The translations under genes were made by a program, and so were the position numbers. A stretch of 64,000 bases of DNA, taken from positions 1-64,000 of the forward strand of contig NZ_AUML01000006.1 in the NCBI RefSeq assembly GCF_000430665.1, in the 5' to 3' direction. A model generated the notes under the pieces. The model made no database searches, was not told the DNA's origin, and saw only the letters and a program-made list of their open reading frames with translations. Source of the stretch: Aquimarina muelleri DSM 19832. GTDB lineage: Bacteria > Bacteroidota > Bacteroidia > Flavobacteriales > Flavobacteriaceae. Positions 45,883-54,299 of this stretch are shown in pieces. The first letter of the stretch is position 1. Every line of letters starts with the position of its first letter.

Positions 45883-45957
45883 GGTGGTTGTAGCTCAGTT
45901 GGTTAGAGCATTGGTTTGTGGTACCAAGGGTCGCGGGTTCGAATCCCGTCTTCCACC
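45883..45957 (+). tRNA. tRNA-His (GTG)
   Basis: The D stem GCTC/GAGC, anticodon stem TTGGT/ACCAA with loop TTGTGGT (anticodon GTG) and T arm GCGGG-TTCGAAT-CCCGT are clear. The extra 5' G-1 (45883) opposite C73 (45957) is the identity element of tRNA-His. The acceptor stem GTGGTTG / CTTCCAC has two adjacent U-U mismatches at pairs 5-68 and 6-67. A complete CCA is not encoded after the C73 discriminator (bases CAA follow). Confidence 0.93.
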
Positions 45958-45964
45958 CAAAAAC

Positions 45965-45999
45965 AAAAGGATTACAAGGCAACTTGTAATCCTTTTTTA
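45965..45999 (+). terminator. Terminator after tRNA-His
   Basis: AAAAGGATTACAAG pairs with CTTGTAATCCTTTT around the loop GCAA, followed by further T residues. It lies 8 bases after the tRNA. Confidence 0.88.
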
Positions 46000-46146
46000 T
46001 TTTAACAGAATATTTCAACCTCTTTAAACCCTCCCCATCTGAATCATTTAGGATCTTTACGAAAAAGATTTATATATTTTTGAATCCAAGGTTTAGTCTA
46101 AAATCACAAATCATTTTGTAACTTTAAGTAGAATTAACTTGTAATT

Positions 46147-48345
46147 ATGCCTTTTACTTTAGAAGAATTTAAAATTTTATCTGAAAAAACACTTCTTTTT
46201 ATTTTTATTTTAAAAAAAGATGGGACAATAACTTCCTGTAATAATCGATGTTCTGTACTATTTCCCTTTTGTAAAAATGAAATTGAAGGAAAATATATTA
46301 CCGATTTCATACTAGATGAAGATGCTGACACTTTTAAACATTTAGTTTCTAACCTAGCTAATGAAAACCATACAACCAACAAGTCTTTTAGTTTTCCTTT
46401 AGGAAAAAAAGGCATAACATCTATTAAGTTTGATTTTACACTACACCAAGATTTAATTTACGCCACTGGGATAGATACTACAGAAGAACATAAAGAGCAT
46501 AAAGCACTATTAACAATCTCAAAATTAACCAAAACTGGCGCTTGGTACTTCAACCCTAAAAACAATGAAACATATTGGTCTAAAGGTTGTTGTAAAATAA
46601 AAGAATCAAACCTCAGCACTCTCCTAAATAGTAACAATAATTTTTATCCAAAAGAATCTAAGATAAGAGTAAAAAATTATCTTCAAAGGATTATTAGTGA
46701 CAAAAAAACACACGAATGTATCGAAAAAATAACTACTGAAAAGGGAAATGAAAAATGGGTGAAAATTATCGGAAAACCAGTTATCTACAAAGAGGAAGTA
46801 ATTCAGGTTAATGGCACTATTACAGACGTTACAGATCGACACAACTATATAGAGAAATTAAAACACAGTGAAGAAACTAAGCATTTAGCCTTAAAAGGAA
46901 TACAATCAGGTTTATTTGACTATCATATAAAGAAGAATGAAGTATTTTACAGTTCTGATTTTAAAAAAATGTTAGGACTACCTTTAAATCAAGATTTTGT
47001 TCCAGAAAAAGAGTTCATTAAGATGATACATCCAGATGATCAAGAAAAAATGCTAAAAAGAAGATCTGAAAATTTTAAAGAAAAAGGAAATTATTATTAT
47101 AATTTTTATCGTATTAAAGTTCTTAATAAAGGATACAGGCATTACGAAATTTATGGGTTCAAAAGAAAAAATACCAAAGGAGAAGTAATTAGAATGATTG
47201 GTAACCTAATAGACGTGCATCAAAAAAAGAAAAACGAAAAAATCATAGCCGAAAACAAAAATCGTTTGCAAGCAATGGTAAATAACGGGTTTGCATACAT
47301 GGCTTTATTAAGCACCAAAGGCAAAATCCTAATGACCGATGAAAAATCTATAGAAATTATAAAACGTGATTTTAATGTAGACCCCACCAAAGTAGCTTGT
47401 CGATTTATAGATGTTACCCCACTTAATTTAAAAAATTCTTTTGCACATGAATTTAATGAAGCATTAAAAGGAAACATTGTAAAAAAGGAAGTTGAACGTA
47501 TCACACATAAAGGAAACCTACAATGGCTTGAAGCTAAATACACTCCTATTTTTGACCAAAACAAAAAACCTAACTCGGTTCTAGTTAGTTTTCATGACAT
47601 TACAGAACAAAAATTAGCAGAAATAGCTATTAAAGAATCTCATATCAAAGAACAAGAACTAAACAGTCTCAAAACCAATATATTATCAAATTTTAGCCAC
47701 GAAATAAGAACTCCTTTAAACGGTATAATGACAGTAAGTAAATTATTACTAGAAGAAGAAAAACCCGAAGAGAGAGAGAAACTTATTGAATATTTAGAAG
47801 AAAGTAAAGATAGACTCCTAGGCACTATAAACAACTTATCAAATTTTAGCGAAATAGAAGCTATAAAAAACAATTTAAACGTAAAAGAATATGACATCAA
47901 TTACACAACAGAAACCTCATACAGGGAATACAAACACATGGCAGAAGCTAAAAACCTCTCCTATAAACTAGAGCTGGATCCAACCTCCCCAAAGGTAAAG
48001 ATTGACCAAATACTATTTAGATCTGCACTAAACAATATTATTCATAATGCTATTAAATACACCAACAAAGGAGGTATAATTATTAAAATTAAAACAAAGA
48101 AATCAAAAAATAATGTTTATATTTCAATTACTGATACTGGAATTGGAATAGATCAAGACAACCTTAAAAAAATATTTGATCCTTTTATGCAAGAAAGTAT
48201 TGGTTTAAGTCGAAAATATGAAGGCACTGGTATTGGCTTAAGCTTATCTAAAAGATATATTGAAATACTAGATGGGCAAATAAAAGTAACGAGCAAAATA
48301 GGTAAAGGCACAAGATTTAATATTATAATTCCAAAATGCTTATGA
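46147..48345 (+). CDS. Multi-PAS sensor histidine kinase, cytoplasmic
   Basis: The 732-residue protein has no signal peptide or membrane helix. It carries about four PAS-like domains (roughly 10-110, 125-235, 245-360 and 370-490), with PAC-type endings such as GTITDVTDRH, IGNLIDVHQKK and SFHDITEQK. HisKA has His518 in SNFSHEIRTPLNG; the ATPase has an N box near 627-637 and boxes DTGIGI (663-668) and GTGIGLSLSK (693-702). It should sense an internal signal such as redox or a ligand. The receiver gene overlaps its 3' end, so the pair is a split hybrid system. Confidence 0.93.
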   Translation: MPFTLEEFKILSEKTLLFIFILKKDGTITSCNNRCSVLFPFCKNEIEGKYITDFILDEDADTFKHLVSNLANENHTTNKSFSFPLGKKGITSIKFDFTLHQDLIYATGIDTTEEHKEHKALLTISKLTKTGAWYFNPKNNETYWSKGCCKIKESNLSTLLNSNNNFYPKESKIRVKNYLQRIISDKKTHECIEKITTEKGNEKWVKIIGKPVIYKEEVIQVNGTITDVTDRHNYIEKLKHSEETKHLALKGIQSGLFDYHIKKNEVFYSSDFKKMLGLPLNQDFVPEKEFIKMIHPDDQEKMLKRRSENFKEKGNYYYNFYRIKVLNKGYRHYEIYGFKRKNTKGEVIRMIGNLIDVHQKKKNEKIIAENKNRLQAMVNNGFAYMALLSTKGKILMTDEKSIEIIKRDFNVDPTKVACRFIDVTPLNLKNSFAHEFNEALKGNIVKKEVERITHKGNLQWLEAKYTPIFDQNKKPNSVLVSFHDITEQKLAEIAIKESHIKEQELNSLKTNILSNFSHEIRTPLNGIMTVSKLLLEEEKPEEREKLIEYLEESKDRLLGTINNLSNFSEIEAIKNNLNVKEYDINYTTETSYREYKHMAEAKNLSYKLELDPTSPKVKIDQILFRSALNNIIHNAIKYTNKGGIIIKIKTKKSKNNVYISITDTGIGIDQDNLKKIFDPFMQESIGLSRKYEGTGIGLSLSKRYIEILDGQIKVTSKIGKGTRFNIIIPKCL

Positions 48346-48731
48346 AAATTCTCTACGTAGAAGACAATAAAATAAATGCAATGGTAATGGATAAAATGTT
48401 ATCCAAGAACAATTCTGATGTTATTATTGCTGAAAATGGCTCACAAGCACTTAAAATTGTAAAACAAGAAAACTTAGACCTCATCCTTGTAGATATAAAT
48501 CTCGGTCTTAATCAAATGGATGGCTGTGAATTACTTCAAAGGTTTCGTAAATTAGACATGCTTAAAAGTATCCCTGTTTTTGCCGTAACCGCTTACGCTA
48601 TGCCTGGCGATGAGCAACGGTTTATAAGTATTGGTTTTGATAATTATTTTTCTAAACCCGTAAATTTTGAGCAACTTCTCTCGGTAATATCAAAAATAGG
48701 ATCGCCCCTAAATAAAAAAGAAACTATCTAA
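48342..48731 (+). CDS. Stand-alone receiver-domain response regulator
   Basis: The protein is a single receiver domain of 129 residues from the Met at 48342, or 131 from the ATG at 48336. The start at 48342 is preferred because its ATGA overlaps the kinase stop and the product begins MKILYVEDN. In 131-residue numbering the acidic pair is Glu9/Asp10, phospho-acceptor Asp53 lies in LILVDINL and Lys107 in YFSKPVN. There is no output domain, so it must act by protein contact or phosphorelay. Translation is coupled to the kinase. Confidence 0.9.
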   Translation: MKILYVEDNKINAMVMDKMLSKNNSDVIIAENGSQALKIVKQENLDLILVDINLGLNQMDGCELLQRFRKLDMLKSIPVFAVTAYAMPGDEQRFISIGFDNYFSKPVNFEQLLSVISKIGSPLNKKETI

Positions 48732-48764
48732 TTTTTTTTTAAGAAAAAAAAACCACTCACTATA

Positions 48765-49874
48765 TCATCTAATCTGATTAAACCTAATTCCTAACTCTTT
48801 TTCTAAATCTCTAATAACTTTTACTTCGGACTTTGTTACTAAAGCCAATGATATCCCTTTTTTTCCTGCTCTTGCTGTCCTACCACTTCTATGTGTATAA
48901 TACTCCATTTGGTCTGGAAGTTGGTAATGTAAAACAAAAGCTAAATTAGCAACATCAATACCTCTTGCTGCCACATCTGTTGACACCAATAATTGTAGCG
49001 TTTTATTTCTAAAAGCTCTCATTACTTTATCACGATCTTTTTGAGTCATTTCTCCTTCAAGTAAACCTACTTCATAATTCTTAGCCTTTAATTGCTTATG
49101 AAGTGTTCTTGCAGCGGCTTTAGTTTTCGTAAAAACAATACCTCTTCCTTCTTTTTGAGTTTTTAAAAAATAAATTAGCGTATCCAATTTATTTACCTCA
49201 TCCCCTACTACAAATTGGTGCTCAATACCTTTATTAACAGCATCATCTTTATCTACTGTAATTCTTATTGCATCATTACTAACATAAGAGTTTATTATCT
49301 CGTTTAAAGAAGCTGGCATTGTTGCAGAAAAAAGCCAAACATTTCTATCTCCTTTAGTTTTTGATAAAATTGTGGTTAAATCTTTTTTAAATCCCATACT
49401 CAGCATTTCATCAGCCTCATCCATTACTAAAGTTTTAATTTTAGAAATATCTATTGCTTTACGACTCATTAAATCAATCAACCTTCCTGGAGTTGCTACA
49501 ACTATATGTGTAGGTCTCTTTAATCTTGACAACTGTATTTCAATTTTTTCTCCACCATATACAGACTCCGTAAAAATCTTATCCGTATACTTAGTGAATT
49601 TAAAAAGTTGTTTTGCTATTTGTTGTCCTAGCTCTCTTGTTGGAGCTAAAATCAATGCCTGTGTATGTTTTTTTGACGGGTCTATTTGAGATAGTATAGG
49701 AATTCCAAAAGCTGCAGTTTTTCCTGTTCCTGTTTGCGCCTTACCAATAAAATCGGTTTGACTATTCATTAATACTGGAATTGCTCGTTCCTGAATTTTT
49801 GTAGGAATACTTATCCCCATTTCTTTAAGACCTTTACTAAGATCCTTAGATACTCCCAATTCTAAAAAAGTCAT
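48765..49874 (-). CDS. DEAD-box RNA helicase
   Basis: The 369-residue protein has the full helicase core: Q motif near 26-34, AQTGTGKT (46-53), PTRELGQQ, DEAD (152-155), SAT (184-186), STDVAARGID (298-307) and HRSGRTARAG (328-337). It ends directly after the core, without the basic tail or RNA-binding domain common in RhlE or CsdA. A role in ribosome assembly or RNA turnover is likely but unspecific. A TACTTTTG promoter box lies at 49901-49894 (minus). Confidence 0.93.
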   Translation of the reverse strand: MTFLELGVSKDLSKGLKEMGISIPTKIQERAIPVLMNSQTDFIGKAQTGTGKTAAFGIPILSQIDPSKKHTQALILAPTRELGQQIAKQLFKFTKYTDKIFTESVYGGEKIEIQLSRLKRPTHIVVATPGRLIDLMSRKAIDISKIKTLVMDEADEMLSMGFKKDLTTILSKTKGDRNVWLFSATMPASLNEIINSYVSNDAIRITVDKDDAVNKGIEHQFVVGDEVNKLDTLIYFLKTQKEGRGIVFTKTKAAARTLHKQLKAKNYEVGLLEGEMTQKDRDKVMRAFRNKTLQLLVSTDVAARGIDVANLAFVLHYQLPDQMEYYTHRSGRTARAGKKGISLALVTKSEVKVIRDLEKELGIRFNQIR

Positions 49875-49893
49875 ACATATCTTGTTTAAGCTA

Positions 49894-49901
49894 CAAAAGT
49901 A
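49894..49901 (-). promoter_or_regulatory. TAnnTTTG promoter box for DEAD helicase
   Basis: On the minus strand TACTTTTG lies 19 bases before the ATG at 49874. Confidence 0.45.
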
Positions 49902-49940
49902 AATGAATATCTATTCATAATTGAACTTAATCAAAAAATA

Positions 49941-50103
49941 ATACGATTTACGGATGAGAATTCCGTATAAATAATTGCAAAGGTTTTTCGCTAGATTGAT
50001 GAATCAAATTAAAGAATAGCCATATCTATTGTTTCATTTTATGAAGAAAATATAGTAGAAAAAGAATGCGATTATATACGAGATTTTTATTCGTAAATCG
50101 TAT
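49941..50103. repeat. Inverted-repeat-bounded intergenic element
   Basis: ATACGATTTACGGAT at 49941-49955 and ATTCGTAAATCGTAT at 50089-50103 are inverted copies (14 of 15 match), bounding about 163 bases with no gene. A third copy, ATACGATTTACGAAT, is at 59239-59253 and matches the 50089 copy exactly. It could be a small non-autonomous element or paired regulatory sites. Confidence 0.5.
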
Positions 50104-50127
50104 AACTAATAAGATTCCTAAATAATT

Positions 50128-50511
50128 TTAGCAAGTAATATTCATGAAGTAAACAAAAAACTGTTTTTTTAAGGTCAAACCTTTTTTGTGAGAATGAGAT
50201 TTATTCATACAAAAGCCACCTGAACAATTAAAATCTGATCCTTCATCTGATGTTATAACATCTAATAAACTAACTTCATGGCTATGCTCATGATTCAAAT
50301 GATCGGCTCTTTTATTAACATTAAAAATGTAAGAAAAAACTTTCTTATCAACAGGCGTTGTCTCTTGTTTTACAAAAGGATTAAAATTTGATGAAAATAT
50401 GTTTTTCTGTTCAAAATTAAGCGAGCCAATAAAATTATCTGATTGAGAATACCCTATATCAACCGAAAATAAAAAAATAACAGAAATAGTTGTAAGTAAA
50501 AGTTTATTCAT
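50128..50511 (-). CDS. Small secreted His-rich protein, possible metal binder
   Basis: The 127-residue product has a signal peptide (about 1-22, ending IGYSQ). The mature part is rich in histidine: DHLNHEHSHE (about 70-79) and NKSHSHKK (about 103-110), with a Cys pair CSGGFC (about 96-101) between them. This pattern suggests periplasmic metal or heme handling, but I do not recognise a family. The gene stands alone; a hairpin lies 61 bases upstream, and GTCCTAATAA in its leader matches the second half of promoter copy B. Confidence 0.55.
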   Translation of the reverse strand: MNKLLLTTISVIFLFSVDIGYSQSDNFIGSLNFEQKNIFSSNFNPFVKQETTPVDKKVFSYIFNVNKRADHLNHEHSHEVSLLDVITSDEGSDFNCSGGFCMNKSHSHKKGLTLKKQFFVYFMNITC

Positions 50512-50571
50512 ATAGCTATATTTAAGAATTATGAAGCAATTTTTATTAGGACTCTAAGTCAGTATCTTACA

Positions 50572-50605
50572 AGAACAAAAATTATCTTTATATAATTTTT
50601 GTTCT
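50572..50605 (-). promoter_or_regulatory. Perfect hairpin upstream of the His-rich protein gene
   Basis: AGAACAAAAATTAT (50572-50585) and ATAATTTTTGTTCT (50592-50605) form a perfect 14-base-pair stem with a six-base loop, 61 bases before the ATG. It could be a dimeric regulator's operator or an mRNA leader structure. Confidence 0.4.
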
Positions 50606-50691
50606 AAATACATCGGTAAAGTACATATATATTCGTCAAAAAACAAAAATTGTTAAACTTTTAACATTATAAAAAATAAAAGAATAATCAT

Positions 50692-51582
50692 TTAAAATAA
50701 CTTAAGATCGTCCGATAGCTGATTAGGCAAATTTAATTTTGTTCCTAAGTTATCATTTAGCATATTTATAAAATATCTAGAAAGTAAAGGTGACTCTACT
50801 TCGATATTTTGGTGAACAAAAAAATGTATCTGATTTACCCCTTGACCTTTCCATTCAACAAGTCTTTTCATCCAATCCTCTAACCTATCATAGTCCGACT
50901 CATCGTTAGCACCTACAAACCTTACAAACGCCTCTTTGTTGGTAAGTCGCATATGCAAGAGATCTCTCCTACCAGCAGTATCTGTTATAATATTTGTTAT
51001 ATTATTACTTTCTAGAAGAGCATATAACTCATTTGCAATTACAGGATCATTAAACCAATCTGTATGTCTAAATTCTATCGCCAAACGTATCTCTTTAGGC
51101 CATTTTTCTACAAACTTTATTACTCTATCGAAATCTTTAGGAGCAAAATTACTATGCATTTGCAAAAATATAGTCCCTAATTTTTCTTTTAAATGTATTA
51201 CACTAGATAAATATTTATCTACATAAGGTTGTACATCCTCATTTAATCTTTTTAAATGAGATATATTTTGCACAAGCTTAGGAAAAAACTTAAATCCATC
51301 TGGGGTTTTGTCATACCACTTCTTAAATTGATCTTCAGGAAAAATCCTATAAAACGTTGCGTTAAGTTCAATAGAATTAAACTGGCTTGAATAATATTCT
51401 AACTCATCCTTGGTTCCTTTGGGATAAAAACCTTTTAAATCTTGCTTATTCCACTTAGCACATCCTACATACACAGATAAGTCTCCCTTGCCCTCCTTCT
51501 TTAAAACGGCGGCTGTATTCTTATTATCTACAGGCAATGTAAAATCTATAGAATTAGGGTCCTGCACTTTACCAAATTTCAT
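50692..51582 (-). CDS. DUF72 (YecE-like) protein
   Basis: The 296-residue protein matches the DUF72 family, a TIM-barrel-like fold: YVGCAKWNKQDLKGFYPKGT near residues 38-57, SIELNATFYRIF and FKFFPKLVQNISH. The family is widespread but of unknown activity, and a nuclease-like or metal-dependent role has been guessed only. A TATTTTTG promoter box lies at 51624-51617 on the minus strand. It is a single gene. Confidence 0.88.
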   Translation of the reverse strand: MKFGKVQDPNSIDFTLPVDNKNTAAVLKKEGKGDLSVYVGCAKWNKQDLKGFYPKGTKDELEYYSSQFNSIELNATFYRIFPEDQFKKWYDKTPDGFKFFPKLVQNISHLKRLNEDVQPYVDKYLSSVIHLKEKLGTIFLQMHSNFAPKDFDRVIKFVEKWPKEIRLAIEFRHTDWFNDPVIANELYALLESNNITNIITDTAGRRDLLHMRLTNKEAFVRFVGANDESDYDRLEDWMKRLVEWKGQGVNQIHFFVHQNIEVESPLLSRYFINMLNDNLGTKLNLPNQLSDDLKLF

Positions 51583-51671
51583 GTCTAAATAATAAAGATT
51601 AATAAATTAAGTGTAACAAAAATAAGGTTCGATTGACTAATTTTATGAAAACATCATAAAAAATTATAACA

Positions 51672-52409
51672 ATGAATGCTTTAAAATCTATTTTGGTAGC
51701 TATTGTATTAGCTATTTCATCATCTTTTTACGCTCAAACTGCTGACGAAATAATTAATAATTACTTCGAAAACACAGGAGGTAAAGAAAATTGGGAAAAA
51801 TTAGAAGGCATTACAATGAAAGGTGTAATGAAAATGCAAGGTAAAGAGATACCTTTTGAACAAGTTATGATGAAAGATGGTCGCCAAGTAACTACTATTG
51901 AGTTACAGGGAAACAAAATCGTTTGGGCTGCTTATGACGGAGAAATTTCATGGTCTAGAAACCAAATGACAATGGAAGCCGAAAAAAATGACATTGAAAC
52001 TACCGAAAATATTAAAAAACAAATTAAAGATTGGCCTTCTCCATTTTTGAACTATAAAGAAAAAGGGTATACCGTTGAGCTAGTAGGAAACGAAACTATA
52101 AATGGTACAGATACTTTTAAAATAAAAGTCATTAAAAAACCTATAACTATTAATGGAGAATCTCAACCAAATATCTCTCATTACTACTTCGATACAGAAA
52201 ATTTTACGCCAATTATTATTGAAGAAGAAATTCAGGATGGTCCAATGAAAGGGCAAAAAATAAAAATGTTTATTAGTAATTACCAAAAGGTTGAAAACCT
52301 ATATTTCCCTTTTTCGCAAAGTAGTGAATTTCAAAGCATGGACTTTAAAGAATTTCATCTAAATCCAGAAGTGGAAAAAACATTATTTTCCTTCCCTGAA
52401 GGAAAATAA
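51672..52409 (+). CDS. Secreted LolA-like (outer-membrane lipoprotein-sorting) protein
   Basis: The 245-residue protein has a signal peptide (about 1-21, ending SSFYAQ) and the pattern of secreted LolA-fold proteins of Bacteroidota (ADEIINNYFENTGGKENW, then repeated beta strands with FKIKVIKK and YYFDTENFTPI). It differs from the LolA at 35781 and is longer. It is probably periplasmic and may bind lipid or act as a chaperone, but a specific job is not known. It is a single gene. Confidence 0.72.
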   Translation: MNALKSILVAIVLAISSSFYAQTADEIINNYFENTGGKENWEKLEGITMKGVMKMQGKEIPFEQVMMKDGRQVTTIELQGNKIVWAAYDGEISWSRNQMTMEAEKNDIETTENIKKQIKDWPSPFLNYKEKGYTVELVGNETINGTDTFKIKVIKKPITINGESQPNISHYYFDTENFTPIIIEEEIQDGPMKGQKIKMFISNYQKVENLYFPFSQSSEFQSMDFKEFHLNPEVEKTLFSFPEGK

Positions 52410-52708
52410 TACCAAAACACAACAATAATAAATTATGATTGTACAACAATGAACAAATTTACTTGTAAGTACAAAAATAGGATATCAAATTACAAGCTTT
52501 AAAAACTATTACTAAGTAGTAACAATTCGTATATAAATAACTTAGTATTAAATTAACACCCCTAAAAGACAAAAAGAGTACATTCATATAATAGTAAATA
52601 CATTTTGAATTTATGGCAATTCTATTGTTTATAAGTCGTTTAAAACTCTAACCATCATTTTGATTTTTGAACACTACAATTAATTATTTTTAGTAAACCT
52701 TCATCATT
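52410..52708. other. Gene-free stretch with shared 14-base motif
   Basis: About 300 AT-rich bases without a gene. The only notable feature is ACACCCCTAAAAGA at 52555-52568, an exact repeat of 12831-12844. Confidence 0.5.
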
Positions 52709-53113
52709 ATGGAAAACAGGGAATCAAATTTATTGGCAATTCGACCTCAGTTATTAAATGCACGAGTTTCTGAAAACATGTCTATTGACGAGCAGTTTCA
52801 AAATAAAACGATTCGGCCAGTTATAAAATTACAAGCAAATTTATTATTAGAAGTATTTAAGAATTATATTAAAAAAAGGAAAAATACCTTTTATGAATTA
52901 TCCTTAGAAAAACGTTTCGATTTTATTGAAAATGCTATCCAAAAGGATATGAAATTCAGAAACAGTTTAAAAGGAATGATTATTGGGCAATTTACCGTAG
53001 AAGAATATTTGGTCTATATTAAAAATTCTTCTGCATTAAATAAGCGGATGATGAATATTGTAAAAGAACGTTTACAAGATAGTATCCAGTTATTAGAACA
53101 TAAAGTAGCTTAA
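52709..53113 (+). CDS. Conserved flavobacterial hypothetical protein
   Basis: The 134-residue protein is soluble and helical. I recall very similar proteins in many Flavobacteriia (LLAIRPQLLNARVSENMS start, FRNSLKGMIIGQFTVEEY in the middle, SSALNKRMMN near the end), sometimes labelled glyoxalase without visible justification; no glyoxalase metal ligands are evident. Strong conservation suggests a real housekeeping role that remains unknown. A bidirectional terminator follows. Confidence 0.72.
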   Translation: MENRESNLLAIRPQLLNARVSENMSIDEQFQNKTIRPVIKLQANLLLEVFKNYIKKRKNTFYELSLEKRFDFIENAIQKDMKFRNSLKGMIIGQFTVEEYLVYIKNSSALNKRMMNIVKERLQDSIQLLEHKVA

Positions 53114-53133
53114 ATTCACATTAAAATATTACC

Positions 53134-53168
53134 AAAAAAGCTGTATAATTTTGTTATACAGCTTTTTT
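53134..53168. terminator. Bidirectional terminator
   Basis: AAAAAAGCTGTATAA pairs with TTATACAGCTTTTTT around the loop TTTTG. It has T-runs on both strands and lies between the convergent 52709 gene and purC. Confidence 0.88.
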
Positions 53169-53214
53169 GATAATATTACTTAATTTTTGTTTTAACAAAC
53201 TCTGTTTTTATTCT

Positions 53215-54162
53215 TTACTTTTTCAGATATTCTAACACATTGTCTTCAATTCGTTTTTCGATATTAGACACATCTCCTTTTTCAAAGGAAACCCCTGTAA
53301 TATTTTCATACAACTCGATATAGCGATCAGAAACAGATTTTATATATTCTTCTGTCATATCAGGAATCTGTTGACCTTCTTTACCTTGAAAACCGTTACT
53401 AATAAGCCATTGTCTAACAAATTCTTTAGACAACTGCTTTTGTGACTCTCCTTTTTGTTGTCTTTCTGCATATCCTTCAGCATAAAAATAGCGAGAAGAG
53501 TCTGGAGTATGTATTTCATCTATTAATACAATTTTGCCATCTTTAGTTTTTCCAAACTCATATTTAGTATCTACCAAAATTAACTCTCGTTTTGCAGCAA
53601 TCTCTGTTCCTCGCTGAAAAAGTTTACGGGTATAATCTTCTAGAACTAAATAATCTTCCTCAGAAACTATTCCTTTTAATAAAATATCTTCTCTAGAAAT
53701 ATCTTCATCATGCTCCCCATTATCTGCTTTTGTAGATGGTGTAATAATTGGTTTTGGAAACTTATCATTTTCTTTCATCCCATCTGGCATAGCAACCCCA
53801 CAAAGTATCCGCTTTCCTAATTTATATTCTCTGGCCGCATGTCCTGACAAATACCCTCTAATAACCATCTCTACTTTAAAAGGTGTACAAAGATGACCTA
53901 CCGCTACATTTGGATCTGGCGTTGCAATTAACCAGTTTGGAACCAAATCTTCTGTTTCTTTCATCATTTTAGTAGCAATTTGATTAAGTATTTGCCCTTT
54001 AAAAGGGATACCTTTTGGCATTACCACATCAAATGCAGATAAACGATCTGTAGCAATCATTACTAAAAGATCATTATTTATATTATATACCTCTCTTACT
54101 TTTCCTTTATAAACAGATTTTTGATTAGGAAAATTAAAGTTTGTATCTACTATCGTATTCAT
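53215..54162 (-). CDS. purC: SAICAR synthase PurC
   Basis: The 315-residue protein is a phosphoribosylaminoimidazole-succinocarboxamide synthase of the longer (yeast-like) class. It shows [23 protein letters not shown] (about 37-49), [12 protein letters not shown] (about 101-112), [11 protein letters not shown] and [13 protein letters not shown]. It joins aspartate to CAIR in purine synthesis, using ATP. It is monocistronic. A 16-base tandem duplication lies just before the ATG (54167-54198). Confidence 0.94.
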   Translation of the reverse strand: MNTIVDTNFNFPNQKSVYKGKVREVYNINNDLLVMIATDRLSAFDVVMPKGIPFKGQILNQIATKMMKETEDLVPNWLIATPDPNVAVGHLCTPFKVEMVIRGYLSGHAAREYKLGKRILCGVAMPDGMKENDKFPKPIITPSTKADNGEHDEDISREDILLKGIVSEEDYLVLEDYTRKLFQRGTEIAAKRELILVDTKYEFGKTKDGKIVLIDEIHTPDSSRYFYAEGYAERQQKGESQKQLSKEFVRQWLISNGFQGKEGQQIPDMTEEYIKSVSDRYIELYENITGVSFEKGDVSNIEKRIEDNVLEYLKK

Positions 54163-54166
54163 TACT

Positions 54167-54198
54167 TAATTTATGAGTATTTTAATTTATGAGTATTT
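54167..54198. repeat. Tandem duplication of 16 bases upstream of purC
   Basis: TAATTTATGAGTATTT occurs twice head to tail, 5 bases upstream of the purC ATG, so it lies in the leader or promoter region. Confidence 0.7.
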
Positions 54199-54299
54199 TA
54201 GCTTGTAATTATATAAGTATTTATTTCTGTATGTTTTAGAAAACATCATACTCTTAACATCAAATACTAAAACACTTATCAACTTATTTTTAAATAAAC

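Noticed and set aside
51604-51650. A further copy of the two-part promoter motif before the gene at 51672
   Set aside because: TGTAACAA-N14-TGACTAAT is only a loose match and overlaps a leftward TAnnTTTG box that explains the sequence.
52709-53113. Annotation as glyoxalase
   Set aside because: No metal-binding His/Glu pattern or beta-alpha-beta-beta-beta repeat of the glyoxalase fold is visible.
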